Below, piece after piece: positions 23,139-36,405 of a stretch of 64,000 bases of DNA (within the stretch, counting starts at the first letter, position 1; each line of letters begins with the position of its first letter). The stretch lies in NCBI RefSeq assembly GCF_023065955.2, contig NW_026623089.1, positions 33,696,767 to 33,760,766 of the forward strand, given 5' to 3'. The stretch is from Ursus arctos (Eukaryota > Chordata > Mammalia > Carnivora > Ursidae). A program made the position numbers and the translations under genes. Under the pieces are notes generated by a model. It had not been told where the DNA came from and did not search any database. It was given only the letters and a program-made list of their open reading frames with translations.

Positions 23139-23240
23139 AAATGTATGCAATGAGAAATCCCTTTATTTAACTGTTAGTGGGAGAAATGACAGAATAGGAA
23201 GTTCAGAAAGTAATGACATCTGTTTTAGTAAAGAATTTTA

Positions 23241-23434
23241 TTTTTTTTTAAATATTTTATTTATTTATTAGAGGGAGAGAGAGAACGAGCAGGGGGAAGG
23301 AGCAGAGGGAGAGAGAAAGAGAAGCAGACTCCCTGCTGAGGAGGGAGCCTGATATGGGGCTGGATCCCAGGACCTGGAGATCATGACCTGAGCCAGAGGC
23401 AGTCGCTTAACCAACGGAGCCACCCAGGCACCCC
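23241..23434 (-). repeat. CAN SINE, antisense
   Basis: It runs from poly-T to 'gagccacccaggcacccc', flanked by 'tagtaaagaatttta' and 'tagtaaagaacttta'. It is in inverted arrangement with the tandem SINEs 100 bp to the left. Confidence 0.95.
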
Positions 23435-24049
23435 TAGTAAAGAACTTTAATGGTTTTTCAGTCACATTTATACTTATACTCAGTAAAACTAAGGCAGTCT
23501 TGAAGATGTTTGTGGAAAATATCGAAGAGTCTCTACCTCCTCCCCCATGATAAAAATGTCAAGTAATATGGAGGAAAAGTTGAATTAAGCTTTCTTCACA
23601 GCACTTGAGGAAAGTGTTGTTTAGTAGTGTTGATCAGACCACAGCACCCTTATTTAAATAAAAATTAGACTAATTTATTTGGCTTCTTAAAGATATCAAA
23701 CTACAGTTCTTGGTTATAACAGAATAACATATTAATAATTATCAATCATCTTTTACCATATTATGTATGACTTTTCCTATTGTTTATTTGAGAGAATGCC
23801 TCCAAGAAGTGAGAAGGATGGTTTTGAGAAGGGTGATCAACTAATGAAAACTGTCCCTTATTTCTTTTCTAAGTGCAGAAATCCTTGGGTTGATAGAGAT
23901 ATGAGTGAGACCTAGGAGAGAGGAATTGTTCTCTGCATACTTTTCACGTGGGCTGAAGGGAAGGAAAGCCACAATTTTCCTTACAACTATGAAGATTAAA
24001 GGGATTTCTGGCATTGGGAGAGGTAGGATTAAACATAGGGAAAAAGCGA

Positions 24050-24240
24050 GCACCTGGGTGGCTCAGTCGATTAAGTGTCTGCCTTCAGCTCAGGTCATGA
24101 TCTCAGGGTCCTGGGTTCAAGCCCTGTATCGGGCTCCCTGCTCAGCGGGGAGTCCTCTTCTCCCTCTCCCTCTGCCCCTCCTCCCTACTCATGTTCTCTC
24201 TCTCTCTCTCTCTCAAATAAATAAATAAAATCTTTAAAAA
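24050..24240 (+). repeat. CAN SINE, sense
   Basis: It has the head 'agcacctgggtggctcagtc' and tail (AAAT)n AAAATCTTTAAAAAAAA. I find no clear duplication. Confidence 0.92.
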
Positions 24241-25253
24241 AAATTGTTTGCTGTGAAGATAGGAAAGATTCCTCTCTGTACCCTTCTTATAGGTGTTCCC
24301 CAGCTTGCTACTAATGATGAAAGTTTACCTAGCCACTGGGGAACCCCTATGAAAATCCAGGGTCATTAGGTCTGATTAATCATAGCCTCCCTTAGGATTA
24401 ACATTCAAAGAGTACAAAGTGATAAGAGGAGGGATAATAGGGAAATACCAAGCAGAGTGTTGGGCAGTGTAGGTGACATTGTAAAGCAAGGTCCATCCCC
24501 TGGTTGGGGTAGCACTTTATAGAAGATATCTTGGCAAAGAGTCCCCTTTCTGTCATCCATGTAGTCTCCCTCTTACAACAGAAGAGTAGACCTGGCTGAC
24601 TACTTGGGGGTTGTACCTGATGAAACATTTCTATATATTTGAATTTTCTCTTTCCTCACTATTCGTGGAACTGAAATTTGAAAAATGAAAAGACCAGGTG
24701 TCAGTTGAGAACTGATATTGAAGGGTTTGCTTTTCAAATGTATACTGAATCTGGGAAAAAATAACTATCTTCTGATAATAGTGCTTTAAAACATTTAAAC
24801 TGACAGAAACTTGGAAGAAATAAGTGCCACCCTTTTGGTGTTATGGAAGCATTTTTCTTTATTCATCATAATTTAAATTTAGTATTGTATAGCCTTTCAC
24901 AAAATTGGCCCCTTTTGTGATATGTCGAGGTTCCCTTGTTTCAGAAAAAGTGCATCTTCATTACATTTAGTTTGTTCCAGAAAAATATGCTGTCTCCTTA
25001 CTTATATTGTTGCTTGAGTTCTATTTTTGTGCTACCTACCTTTGGCCCATAGCAGTTTGTCTTGTATAAAAGTTAGCAGAGTCTACAAATTGTTTGGGGC
25101 ACAGGTTCTGAGTTAGCAAAAAGTGATTGTTCTGTTTCTATACAAGAGGGGGTAGTAAATACAAGTTGAGTGATTTTTTTTTTAAATAAGAATCTCCCAT
25201 TAATTTACTCAGTGGTCCTTTCTATATAGCAGTGTAATCACCTGAGAGTTTTA

Positions 25254-25461
25254 CTTATTTATTTTTTAAAGATTTATTTGTTCATTTTAGAGAGAGCACA
25301 AGCAGGGGGAGGGACAAAGGGAGAGGGAGAGAGAATCTTCAAGCAAACCTCCTGCTGAGCACGGAGCCGGACACACCTGCCATCCCGGGACCCTGAGATC
25401 ATGACTGGAGCCAAAATCAAGAGTTAGGTGCTTAACCCACTGAGCCACCCAAGCACCACTA
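25254..25461 (-). repeat. CAN SINE, antisense
   Basis: It runs from 'attttttaaagatttatttg' to 'gagccacccaagcacca', flanked by 'ctgagagtttta' on both sides. Confidence 0.94.
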
Positions 25462-27400
25462 TCTGAGAGTTTTAAAAGAATGATTTAACTATTTTAGAGT
25501 AGAGCCTGTAATGAGGAAACATAGGAACAAAGAAATTGATAGCATGCCCAAAATTATCCATTACTGGTATGAAAAGAAACTAGAATTTGACCTCAGGTCT
25601 AAGCTCATAGCTTTTGCTTCTTTGTTCTTTGGAACATATTTAGAATACTTTAGTGCCAAAATTTTATCATTTTTCCTTAAAAGGACTTTAAAACACCATT
25701 TTATTGTATTCTTACATAATATGTTATTTATCTTGTGGATACTTTTTCTGAAGGAATGTATCTTCAATTTTATAGAGAAAATTGGTGGAAAGTACAACCC
25801 AGCAGAATATGCATTTTTCTTATAACCTTTTCTAGAATACAGCACTTACATTCTATTATGTGAAGGTCTCTGAAGGGCTTGACTTTTTAGAGCAAATAGG
25901 AATGATTAGAGGAAGATATAGCGGTTGTTCCCTATCTCATAACATATTGCAGAAGTGAAGAGGTGACTTTCGTAATTAATTATGAATTCATAAAAATTCC
26001 AGTTTTTATTTTGGACATGTAATAATATGGGTTGGTTGGACTCTGAAACTTTGAATAACAGTAGAGGTCATTTTTTATAACTAGCCTTTTAAATATGAAT
26101 GTGACTTGAGCTTATGAGATTGTGATTTTCACAGTCCGGATAAACATATGTAACCCTATTCTCTAACCTCTCCCTCCAACCCCTCACCTCCATTTATCAG
26201 GCCCTGTACAGTGGGGAAAATAGGACAGTCTCAGATTTCCACAGCATCATTTAACTCTGTAAAACCAAGTATGCCTTTCAGTTTTTGAAACCTTATATTT
26301 TACACTATACTTAAAAGATAGCTGGCTGACAAGAACAATTTAAAAATAGCAGACCATAGACAGGTGACAAAATGTCACGCTGGCAGCACCAGACTGCATT
26401 AACAAAAATCACCAGATGTCACACACTTGATTCTATTTTCACAGCTGATTAAACAGCAGTATTTGTTGGACAAAAGGAAGAAAAAAGAAATGGCCTCATC
26501 TGAATTTAGAATCAGTTTTTCTTTTGCTGTTATATATTTTCTCCTTCAAAATCTCATAACAATAAAATTTAAGATGCAAAATATATTAAGAAAAAAACAT
26601 ATAATTCTACTTTTAGAAAAGAATCTTTACAGATAAACACTCCTTAAACTGGAAGACTATAAACCAAAGTGTTAATAGAGCTAGTATTTAATTGGTGATC
26701 TTATTGTTTGCATTTTTTTGTATCATCCAATTTTTCTCCTATGAAAATATATTGCATTTTGTAATCTAAACAATTTTTGAAGAGGTAAAGAAAGTAGCTT
26801 AAAGAAACCATAAGTGGTTTAATAGAAAGAATTTGCATTTAGTTGGGAAACAGATTGTATTTAAATAATTGGTTCTGATGGGTCTGGCGTGACACAGTTT
26901 CTTATAAAATCTTTTGTGGATGATGTTGATCAAGAGATCCACTGACGTTAGAGAGACCAACAGAATCAGGAAGGATACCAGGAAAGGCAAAAAGTTTTCT
27001 GCTTTTCAGCGAATTCTGATGCCTTCATCTACAAAACATTGCCTAAGGCTCTTTTTTTTTTTTTTTTTTTTTCTGCATCTTTAGAAAGATTGAATTGGAA
27101 GTCATCAGTGTGGGCTAGGGGATGATAATCGGAAAACTACTGAGCTTCCTTTCAGTCATCTTTTCAAGCTGTAAAGTCCTAAGACCTCCTGGAAAGAGCC
27201 CAAAAAGGACCCAGCTTCTGGACGAATGCAGAGAGGGCTACCCTTTAAATGTGGGAATAGCAGTGGTTCCAGAAACATATAAAAACTGTTATTTGATGTA
27301 GCCAATTTAAAATCCCATAATTCTTTAACATAAATGATTGTAGCATGGGAAATAAAAGAAGTTTAATGAGGATGAACTAAATTTGGGCTTGCTTGGTTTT

Positions 27401-27592
27401 TGTTTTTGTTTTAGAGGGGGCGGGAGGGACAGAGGAAGAGGGAGAGAGAGAATTCCAAGCAAGCTCCATGCTGAGCACAGAACCAGATGCGGGACTTGAT
27501 CTCAGGACCCTGTGATCATGACCCTGACATCATGACCTGAGTTGAAATCAAGAGTTGGATGCCCAACCCACTGAGCCATGCAGGTGCCCCAA
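27401..27592 (-). repeat. CAN SINE, antisense
   Basis: It has a purine-rich start, 'gcgggacttgatctcaggac' and 'gagccatgcaggtgcccc'. The flanks 'gcttgcttggttttt' and 'ccttgcttagttttc' form an imperfect duplication. Confidence 0.92.
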
Positions 27593-28671
27593 GCCTTGCT
27601 TAGTTTTCTTGATAACGCTTTATGATTTTAGGGAACACCCTGGCTTTTTAGGAACCACACCCACGTCTGAATATTCCTTGGTCAGAGATTGAAGAGACCA
27701 TCTCTATATGCCATTTCCTTGGGTTCTCCTGGGCAGTGATTTTGATCTCTTGTTGGGTTTTTAGGCATACTTTCCAGTGACTGTCTATTTACTGTTAAAT
27801 TTGGGTATCTCAGAATATAATGAGTAAATCACATCTAGTTCTTATGGATGTTAGTATTTGGTGGTAATGAATACAAATAAGGTCTTGATTATCTGAAAAT
27901 AATAGAATATTGATATAGCTAACTAAAACCAGAATGTAAATTTTCCCTACTGATCCGCAAGACTTATTCTCATGACAGATTTTCCTATTATAGGTTCTGA
28001 TCAAGGTGGTGGTAGGAGGTAGCACTCATTGCATATGGAGTAGACTATAATTTTTAGAAACTCTAAAATGACTTAGGAGCTGGAAGAACATAAGACACCA
28101 GAGTAATTACATATATAGATACTGTTAAATGTGTCTTTAAACAATGGGTAGTTTCTGAAACTCCTCACAATTAACTTCTAGTAAATATGAAAAGATCTAT
28201 GAAATCAACAAAAAATAAAACAAGCAATTCTATTATTTAAAAAATGGTTCTTTACTAATATGATTTTTCTCTAGAAAACATTAAAATACATTCTAAAAAT
28301 GATATTACTGTAATATAAATGCTAGCAAAATAGTTTCCATAAAATTAGAGATAGATGTATGTAACATCTTCCTCCTAATAAGTTTAAAATAATGAAAGCT
28401 AAAAATAATTTTTACTGAAAGTCCTATAATGCTTCACAGTAAAATTAGAATAATCTCCTTAGAATCCATCAATTGTTGAAGAGCTTGGTCTAGAAAACTT
28501 AAATACATTTTTTTTCCACATAAGACTCTCTGTTCCATTATTCTTTTAATATATCCACCTCCTTTTCCCAAATAATTCATGAAACACATACCAGCTGTCT
28601 ACATCTTACACTCTCTTAACCCTGGAGGCTATTTGTTAAAACATCTGATTCAGACTTACCATGTTATAGAC

Positions 28672-28860
28672 CAGAGGTTGGCAAACTTTAGTCTGTAAAG
28701 GTCCAGAGAGGAAATATTTTAAGCCTGTGGTTCATATGGTCTCTGTCACTATTATTCTTTGTTTTTTAGTTTTTATTTTTACAACCCTTCAACAATGTAA
28801 AAATGATTCTTAGCTCAGAGGTGTACCAAAATAGGCAGCCAGTCAGTGTGGGCAAATGTT
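28672..28860. mobile_element. hAT-type MITE remnant
   Basis: It starts 'cagaggttggcaaactttag' and includes 'gaggaaatattttaagcctg', a family with ends near CAGGGGTCGGCAAACT. It is in opposite orientation to the copy at 29875. Confidence 0.7.
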
Positions 28861-29495
28861 TGAAATCCGTTACTATAAGGATGAAGGTCTGGAGATAAGC
28901 ATTATGCCCAAGGTCATATAACTAGTTAGAGGTAAGGAAAGCTTAAGAACCCTAGATTTTTAGGCCGGTCGTTGTTCCCCACTATACCTGTTGTATAAAT
29001 TTTACCATCTTTCTTCTTGCTGCCATTCTGATAATTATGTTGCGTTTTTGAGCCACTGTGAAACATTTATCTTCTATTCCCTCTATATAAGCTTCAAGTT
29101 TATATACTTCTCTGAATTCATTTTTTGCGGCTTGAATTTGAAGGGCAGTATGAATGATTGTTTAAATAAAATGCTTAATCCAGTTGGCATGTTTAAATCG
29201 GAATGCGAGAAATGCTTTAAAATTTCAGTGTATTGTAATGGAAGCTTCTTTTTCATTTTGTTTTATTTATTTGTTGTTATTGAGATTTTGGCTTGTTTTT
29301 AAGATTTTTTTCATTCGTATGTTTTATGACTTGATTTAAAAACTGTCGTAACTGCTATGGCCTTGTTATAGATTATGGCATTGTTATAGATTAATCTGTT
29401 TTAGCTTTTTGTAATGTTTATCTTTTACAGTGTATTTGAAATTATATTAAGCATTCTTTTCTTTGTGCTTAAAATAAAATTATTTTATTTTTTAG

Positions 29496-29552
29496 GACGC
29501 ATGGGAATAAATTTCCATCATCCAGGAACAGATAATATTATGGCACTTAACA
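29496..29552 (+). CDS. CPEB3: CPEB3 57-nt coding exon
   Basis: This exon encodes (G)RMGINFHHPGTDNIMALN and then the first base of the next codon. It is flanked by TTTTTTAG and a strong donor A|GTAAGT. Its length is a multiple of three and both introns are phase 1, so skipping would keep frame. The peptide is the CPEB3-specific stretch just before the microexon. It is part of the flexible linker ahead of RRM1, and no domain motif is visible in it. Confidence 0.95.
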
Positions 29553-29671
29553 GTAAGTCTTCATATGAAATATTCTATAAAATTAGCAGTAAAGGTTACA
29601 GCATATAATTTCCACTTTCTTAATTGTTCATTACATTTCAGCCTCCCACTTAGTGCAGGATAGACCATTAT

Positions 29672-29874
29672 TCTCTCCCTGTGGTTCTTGAAGTGTGGTC
29701 CCTGGACCAGCAGCATCAGCATTACTTGGGAACTTAGTAAAAATGCAAAATCTCAGGCCCCATAACAGACCTGCTGCATCAGAAACTTTAAGGATGGGGT
29801 TGAGAAATCTGGGTATTAACAAATTCTATAGGAAATTCTAATGCAGGCCGAAAGTTGAGAACTGCTACTCTATG
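29672..29874 (-). mobile_element. MER5A-like DNA transposon remnant
   Basis: It contains 'gtggttcttgaagtgtggtc', 'cagcagcatcagcattactt' and 'aaagttgagaactgctactc'. It abuts the next element. Confidence 0.8.
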
Positions 29875-30066
29875 CCAGGGGTTCACAAACTACAGCCCTT
29901 TGAGCCAAATCTGGCCCATTGCCTGGTTTTATAGTTTTGTTGAAACACAGCCACACTCATTCATTTAGGGATTATTTCTAGCTATTTTTGTGCCACAGTG
30001 GCATAGCCCAAAAAGTCTGAACTATTTACTGTCTGGCCCTTAAAAGAGAAGTTTGCGGACCCCTGC
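29875..30066. mobile_element. hAT-type MITE remnant, nearly complete
   Basis: It starts 'ccaggggttcacaaactaca', includes 'aacacagccacactcattca' and ends 'agtttgcggacccctgc', with clear inverted ends. Confidence 0.82.
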
Positions 30067-31329
30067 TGCATACCATTGGGGTGGGGGAAGGAAGGAGGAA
30101 AGGAAGAAAGGAGGCAGGTGAAGGGAGAGAGGAGGAGTAGGGTAGAGAATGTGAATGGATAGATCGATTTATTTATTCATAACTCAGGCTTTTCTCATTT
30201 TGGTGGATAGCCAGCAGGTGCTTCAAACTGGACATCAGGGGTCTCCCATTAGTGGAATTTGTGTGGGATAGGTGGCCAGCAGCTTTGCAGGTTAGAAATG
30301 GTTTTGTCAGTATAATTGTTGGGTTGAGTTCTGGAGCATCAAAACCTAATTAACCAAAAAGTCATTGTATTAGTTAATACTGGAAGAAATGTCTGGCTGG
30401 CATCAGTTCTTCTTCCTAGTGTCTGTGGACTGAATAGCTTTGCAAAACAGTCTCTAAATAGAAATTGTCAGTTGTCAGAAGGAACATAAAAGCCATTGAA
30501 TCTCTCAGGACTTAGGTTTTTTTTCCTCTGTTAAATGAGTGATATCAAATTGTTCCCTGTTATCCTCCGAGATATACAAGCTGACTGTGGATGCACATAG
30601 GAGACATACTGGTAAATCTAGAGCTGTGTACAATATTACCCCTTTCCTTCCTACCATTGGAGTTCCTTAGGGGAGATTTTACCTACGTTATCTCTAAAAT
30701 ACGTATTCTACATTTCTTTTGGTTCTGACATGTAGCCTACCTCGCAGCGGCCACTGCTGAGAACCACGGGCAGTACTCGATGACACAGGTCCTAATCCAC
30801 TGCATGCGCATTTTGTTCTAAATAGCGAGTATCCCCTCTTTTGGAGTGTCTTGGAAACTGTAAAAATTTCAGACTATCCACCTCTATTTTCTAATTTCTA
30901 AAAGAAAGGTCACTTTACCTTTAGATTATGGTACCTCTATTTTTTTTTTCCTTAGAAGCAGGTGCATTGGGATGAGGATTAATAAACATGCTTAACTTGC
31001 TGAACCTCAGCAATTTTGTGAAACTTTGTGGAAACACCTGAGTGAGGTGATGGATCTAGAGTTGAATGTAAATGGAAAAAACAGTATGGTAGAATGTCTG
31101 CCTGAAGGAATGAGTGTGTATTTTAGAAAAGACCGGATTTGCTGTGGTGTGAGTCCTCTTCCGCAAGAAGGAGAGGATATAATTTACCATTGTTTTGTGT
31201 ATAAAATGAAGCTAAAAGACACTTTTCTTTTTAAAAGGGTTTGATTCTCTTTGATTTGATTCTCTTTAATTATCTGCTTTTAAATAAGATTTTGTTTATG
31301 TTCTTTCCAGTTTGTGCATGATGCTTAAA

Positions 31330-31420
31330 TCCCCCTTTGAGCCTCTAAGTTTCCTTATCTGTAAGAGAAGGGGACTGAATTAGGTCATCTTTAATGATTG
31401 TTTTGAGAATGAAGATTCCG
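31330..31420 (+). repeat. MIR/L2-type 3' remnant
   Basis: It contains 'gagcctctaagtttccttat' and 'ctgtaagagaaggggactga'. Confidence 0.6.
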
Positions 31421-31461
31421 TGAGTCTGTAATATTTTTTTATTTTCTTATTTTTACTTTCT

Positions 31462-31564
31462 ATTTTTACTATTTTTTTTTTAAGTAAGCTCTATGCCTAC
31501 CCAACCTGGGGCTTGAACTCAAGACCCTGAGATCAAGAGTCACATGCCCTACCGACTGAGCCTC
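31462..31564 (-). repeat. Short CAN SINE, antisense
   Basis: It shows poly-T, 'aagctctatgcctacccaac', 'ggcttgaactcaagaccctg' and 'accgactgagcc'. A decayed 'tgtaatatttt' / 'tgtaatgtttt' flanks it. Confidence 0.88.
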
Positions 31565-33529
31565 ATGTAATGTTTTCTTAAAGTACCAAAAGGGGCATTT
31601 TGCCAATATCTATATCAAATGTTGATGAGTTACAGATATTTGCTACATTATGGCAGATATGAGAGTATATCTATCTTCAGATGACTCTGAGTACTGCCCT
31701 GTAGGCTCCTCAAAGTAAACCATAAAAACAACCAGAATTTGACATTTGCATTACTGTCAGTTCTCTTTCAAAGTTGACTCCAACTTGAAATGATGAGAAT
31801 AAACAAAATATCCTCCTTGGTAGATAACTTGTGAGACCTACAGATTTTGACAGACTTGCTGTGATAAAGCTTTGCTTCCCTTTTGTGCGGTTGAGCCTAC
31901 TCAACCAGTGCCTTATATATGTGACACATGGACAAGCACATCTATGTATTGTCTTTCCTTTTATACCTACCATTTGTCGGCCCAACAGTTATTGTCTTGT
32001 GACTTGTCTGTCCTTCCTTCCCCTCAGCCTTCATATAGACATAATTGAAATCACTGAAACTTTTTTGGTGCTTACTGAAAGGGACTGGGTTGAATTGTAT
32101 TTTCAGACAAGAAGGGACTGGCTAAGAAAATTAAAGAGAATTGAATCAAGTTTAAATTTTTAAAAAAGAAATTCCTTCTTTGTTACCCTTTTTTGCTTAA
32201 TTTTTTCCCTTTTTTTTTTTTTGCTTTACAAAATCCATGCTTCCTAATTCTGCACATAATGCTGCCATTCATTGTGTCTTCAAAAAACGTCCATCCTTAT
32301 TTTATTTCCTTGGCCTTACCAAACCGCAATCTCTTCTGAAGACACCATATTCTAACCTCTCCTGACTTGAGGGGAATGACAAAGGTCTATGGTGAGCATT
32401 CTTACTTCTCAGTACTACTTCCCAGCTTTGAACGGGCCAGTTTCCCATGTTTTGGTGTTCTTCAAGCATGTCTTCCAGTTACACTTTCCTCTGAGGATCA
32501 CTGCCACTGAAGTCATCTACAAGACAGAAAGTGGGAGTGGAGGATAGGATACTAACTTTAGAAAATAGTAACTCTATAGACATGTAGGGTATGGAAGAAC
32601 TAGCAAGATTTGTGTGAAACCAAAGAATCTACTGATTTTTCCTGTTCAAGACTATGAATCTAGTAAGAATTAGCAAGCCAGCCTTCGGGGAGGAAACCAA
32701 GAGACATATCTAAATTTTAGCTTTCCCCCAAATTATTAGGTCCTCAAGCATTATAGAGTATGGAAGGGAAGATTGGGGGAGGAAATTCTGATCCATCAGT
32801 AAGACCTGCCACTTGTCTGGTATTTCCAAAATAAAATTAGTTTTGAAGCAGTAAGTCCCTTCCATTTAAACTGATAATATATTTTTTCTTAACTTTGTAA
32901 AAATTCTGTCCTTTCGTCTCTTCACATTTACAGCAAAAACACTAGAAATTTGCATAATGTATTTTTATTTTTCCTGCTGGAGGAGGAAGAAGGGTACTGA
33001 GAATGCATCCAGCTATATATGTAGTAGTTCTATCAGCCAGATTTTTTCTAACACCAGCAGTAGCTTTTGGTTTTGGTTTCGTTTTGTTAAACTCTTAGGT
33101 ATAGAGTTGAGCTTAGCAGTTGTGGGCTTGTGTAGCATTGATACCTGACTTTGATGATTTTTCCCCTGTTATGATGATCCTCTGAAAAGAATATTAGTTA
33201 CCTCCATGATTAGTCAAGTGAACCAAATTTATGGTCAAATTAATGTTCAAAGCCAGAATGCCTGGTCTGATAATTTACTCTAAGAGATAATCACTGCCAG
33301 GTGTATCCACTTTATGTTTCTTGACCAGTCAGCTCTTCTTTTTCCACGTAGAGATTAGGCTTGGAAAACCAGTTGAATATCAGAAAGTTGCTGATGAGTA
33401 TGAAATTGGAAGTGTTGCTGAAGGGGTAGGATCATTCAGCTTCAAGAAGGCATCCTCCAAGCAGGCTGGAAGGCGTGTAAAACCTGAGGATGAAGCAGTA
33501 AATTAGCAAAGCCATGAAAAGCATTGTCT

Positions 33530-33712
33530 AGAGCCAGGCTGTTCTCCTTCCGTGCCTTACGAGCCATATGACCTTAGTGCCACATTCTTAACTCCTCTGC
33601 CTCTGGTTTCTTCCCTGGAAAAATGGAGATAGTGACCACTGAAGTAGGCGTATATAAATCTTATGAAGCTTAGCATAGTGTCTGACTAGGAAATAATGCT
33701 CTGGTGAGCTGC
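33530..33712 (+). repeat. MIR, sense
   Basis: It contains 'gagccatatgaccttagtgc', 'aaaaatggagatagtgacca' and 'gcttagcatagtgtctgac'. Confidence 0.7.
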
Positions 33713-34049
33713 TGTTGTGATTGCTTGCATCAGCTTTATTGCTGCCTTTTAAAGATTTTTTTTTTCCTTGCATGTGACTTCCCAAACACGAGTCTATATT
33801 ATATTGGTTGTTTTTAAATAGATGTTTTCCTGAGGTGGTTTAACGCAGCACACCTACAAGTTGCTCATAAACTACAATGACTGTACCAGGGAACAATGCC
33901 ACTTCTTTTTTAATGAATCTTTTTTTCTGTATGAAATGCCTTCTGCCTCTATCCCCTGACTTTGGGACATGCACCTTTGGGGCCTTAGAGTTGCTCCATC
34001 TCTAGTGAAGTTTAGCACCTTTAGAGGTGCCATACTGTAATGTTTGTAA

Positions 34050-34490
34050 TGTAAAATGGTATAGTCATTTTGGACAACATTTTGGCAGTTTCTTAAAAAG
34101 TTAAACATACACACACACAAAGTTAAACATACATCTACCATATGATGCAGCAGTTAGTTCTACTCCTAGGACTGTACTTTAGAGTAAAAATGAAAATGTA
34201 TCTCCATGTAAAGATTTTATGCACATGTTCAAAGCAGCATTATTCATGATTGCCAAAATTACAAATAATCCAAATGTTTCTCAACTGGAGAATGGGTAAA
34301 CAAATTGTGGTACATTGATACAATGGAATACTTTCAGCAGTAAAAGGAAGTAAACTATTGATACATGTAACAACACGAATGACTCAATTATGCTGAGTTG
34401 AAAAGCTGGACAGAGTATGTACTAGATGATTCCGTTAATATAAAATTCTAGAAAATGTAAACTGATATAGAGTGGTAAAAATATGACAGC
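34050..34490 (+). mobile_element. Old L1 fragment, sense
   Basis: It contains 'ccatatgatgcagcagttag', 'gcagcattattcatgattgc' and 'atacaatggaatactttcag', the L1M ORF2 end. Confidence 0.85.
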
Positions 34491-36194
34491 TTCAAGGATA
34501 TTTTGAAGTAATATTGTCTCCCTTTCTTCAGATGACAGATGTAAGGGCTTAGATCTTGGAGGAGTCATGTGATCAGGATGGCAACTAGCTGAACAAGTCT
34601 CTGAATCTCCTAAGTCTCTCCTTGTTTAAGAACCTGTAAGAGGACAGTTAGGATACTCTAGCTCATTGTTTTGTGAGATTTAGAGAAGATTAGGTACATG
34701 TACAAATAAGGTATCACTACTGCTACATTTGGAAAGTAAGGGGCATAGTCTCATTCAGAGAAGATATGCCAGAGAATGATTTTTTTTTTAGACAACAGTT
34801 TTGTAATGTAACAGTGTTTCAATTTTATTTAAATTAAAAGTTTTCTTGGCATTTATTTTCTGATATCTTTCGGTTTGTAACTAGAGTCTATTCTAAGTTA
34901 CAAGAGGTGAAGACTTAAACTTTTAATATCTTAAAAAAGCCACAAAGACATTCACCTGCTTGAGAAACTGAGGTCAGTGATTGTTAAACAACTTATACAT
35001 AGCCGATGCACTAGGAAACTTGGAGCTTTAGTTTATGCTGTCTTCCACTTTTTTCCTCTTGAAAATATTTTGGAAGATTTTGCTTATATTTCTGTTTGAA
35101 CTGTGGGCTGCTAGAGCATTTGTTGAATCAAAAGAGGAAACATGAAAGGGTTTTTTTCTGAACTTTCAAGTTGGGCAGAGACTCCTGTGTGGTTGCAGGG
35201 CTTCCTCTTCCTCCACCCTTTCTTTCTGTGCTGGGAGTGAGCTCCTTGGGGAAAGGCTCAGCTGAGAGGAAGTGGCAGAGAGGGAGCTGAACACATGATG
35301 CTTTTATGCCAAAACGGGAAGAGAGCCAGGTTTGCTAGAATTCCAAATGGAATTTTCCAAAATTTGAAGAGTGCATTGTGTTTCTGCTCACCATGAGTGG
35401 ATATAAGTAAATAATTTTTTAGCAGAGTAATGAGATAGTGAAGGAATTATTTTGAGATTCTCATATTAAAGACGTCATCTCTGAGTATTTTGAACATTTA
35501 GAGACAAGATCTGCTGTTGCTTCCATATGAACAGATTTAGGAGTAAAATTAGTATACAGCTGTGGTATGAATATATTGTAAAAGATGGCTAATTTAAAAA
35601 TGAAAAACAGTAATTATAGAGATATGTGATGTTCTATAACTTTTAAGTACTCAAGTTTCAAACTATATTAAGTGTATGCTGTATGTGAATGTGGTAGGGA
35701 ACCCAAGGGCATTGCTGTTTTGTTCTGTTTTGACCTTCTCATTTACAGATGTGGAAGCTGAGGTTCCAGAGACTGTGTGAATTGGGTAGGGTGACAAGGG
35801 AGGCAGGAGTAGAACCTTTTGCCTCCAGGTTGAGGATGATAACCTTTCCTTTAAATACTTAATTGTTAAGAATGGTTGTATTATTTTTATACTAGTTTAG
35901 CACAAACACACAAATTCATTGTCTTAGGGAAAATTGTTTTGCTAATAATGTTCCTTGTCACCTTGTTTATGCTCTGAATGCTTAATAAAGCCTCTTTTCC
36001 TGAAAAATAGAGCAATAAACCTGGTCTACATAGTCGGACATTGAACATTGTAAATAAGTGTAGTCTGAAATATTCTTGACTTATTAATTGGATTTTGGAA
36101 GAAGTTCCTTACGTGTGTGACTATGTCCAAAGTGCTAGTAATTAGGTGCTTCCAATCCAATAATAAAAGATACAGGAAACTGAAAAGTTACCTA

Positions 36195-36405
36195 CTTTTC
36201 CCTCCCCTCCCTGTTTGCTTTCTCCTCTTGTGTAGGCTGTAGAACCTGGACTTCCCATTTATGGCACTCACCACACTTATAATTAACTATTTAATGTTGG
36301 TCTTTAATATGTATGTTTCAAGAGAGCTGAGACTAGCTTTTATTCACAGGTCTTCACTGGCTTCAAGTGCAGTGCCAAACCTATTCAGTAGGTACTCAAT
36401 ATTGG
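36195..36405 (+). repeat. L2 3' end, sense
   Basis: It contains 'cactcaccacacttataatt' and 'gcagtgccaaacctattcag', the decayed L2 3' UTR. Confidence 0.55.

Larger units (their letters stand above)
19546..29495 (+). other. CPEB3: CPEB3 intron (9,950 nt)
   Basis: The intron has a GT donor at 19546 (or 19477 for the short form) and an AG acceptor at 29494-29495 after a T-rich tract. It is phase 1. It holds two tandem sense SINEs and an antisense SINE at 22741-23434, further SINEs near 24050, 25254 and 27401, a MIR, an L1M remnant, and an hAT-type remnant near 28672. The 25500-27400 and 27600-28670 stretches look like AT-rich unique intron with no recognised feature. Confidence 0.9.

Noticed and set aside
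25511..25825. 104-residue frame rich in K, F and I
   Set aside because: AT-driven composition, overlapped on the opposite strand by a 94-residue frame of the same kind; no family recognised.
31831..32163. 110-residue frame
   Set aside because: Chance frame in intron; an overlapping frame on the other strand is equally long and neither has recognisable motifs.
33321..33506. Frame preceded by TAG that could look like an exon
   Set aside because: No matching donor in the right phase and the peptide is not part of any CPEB3 form I know.
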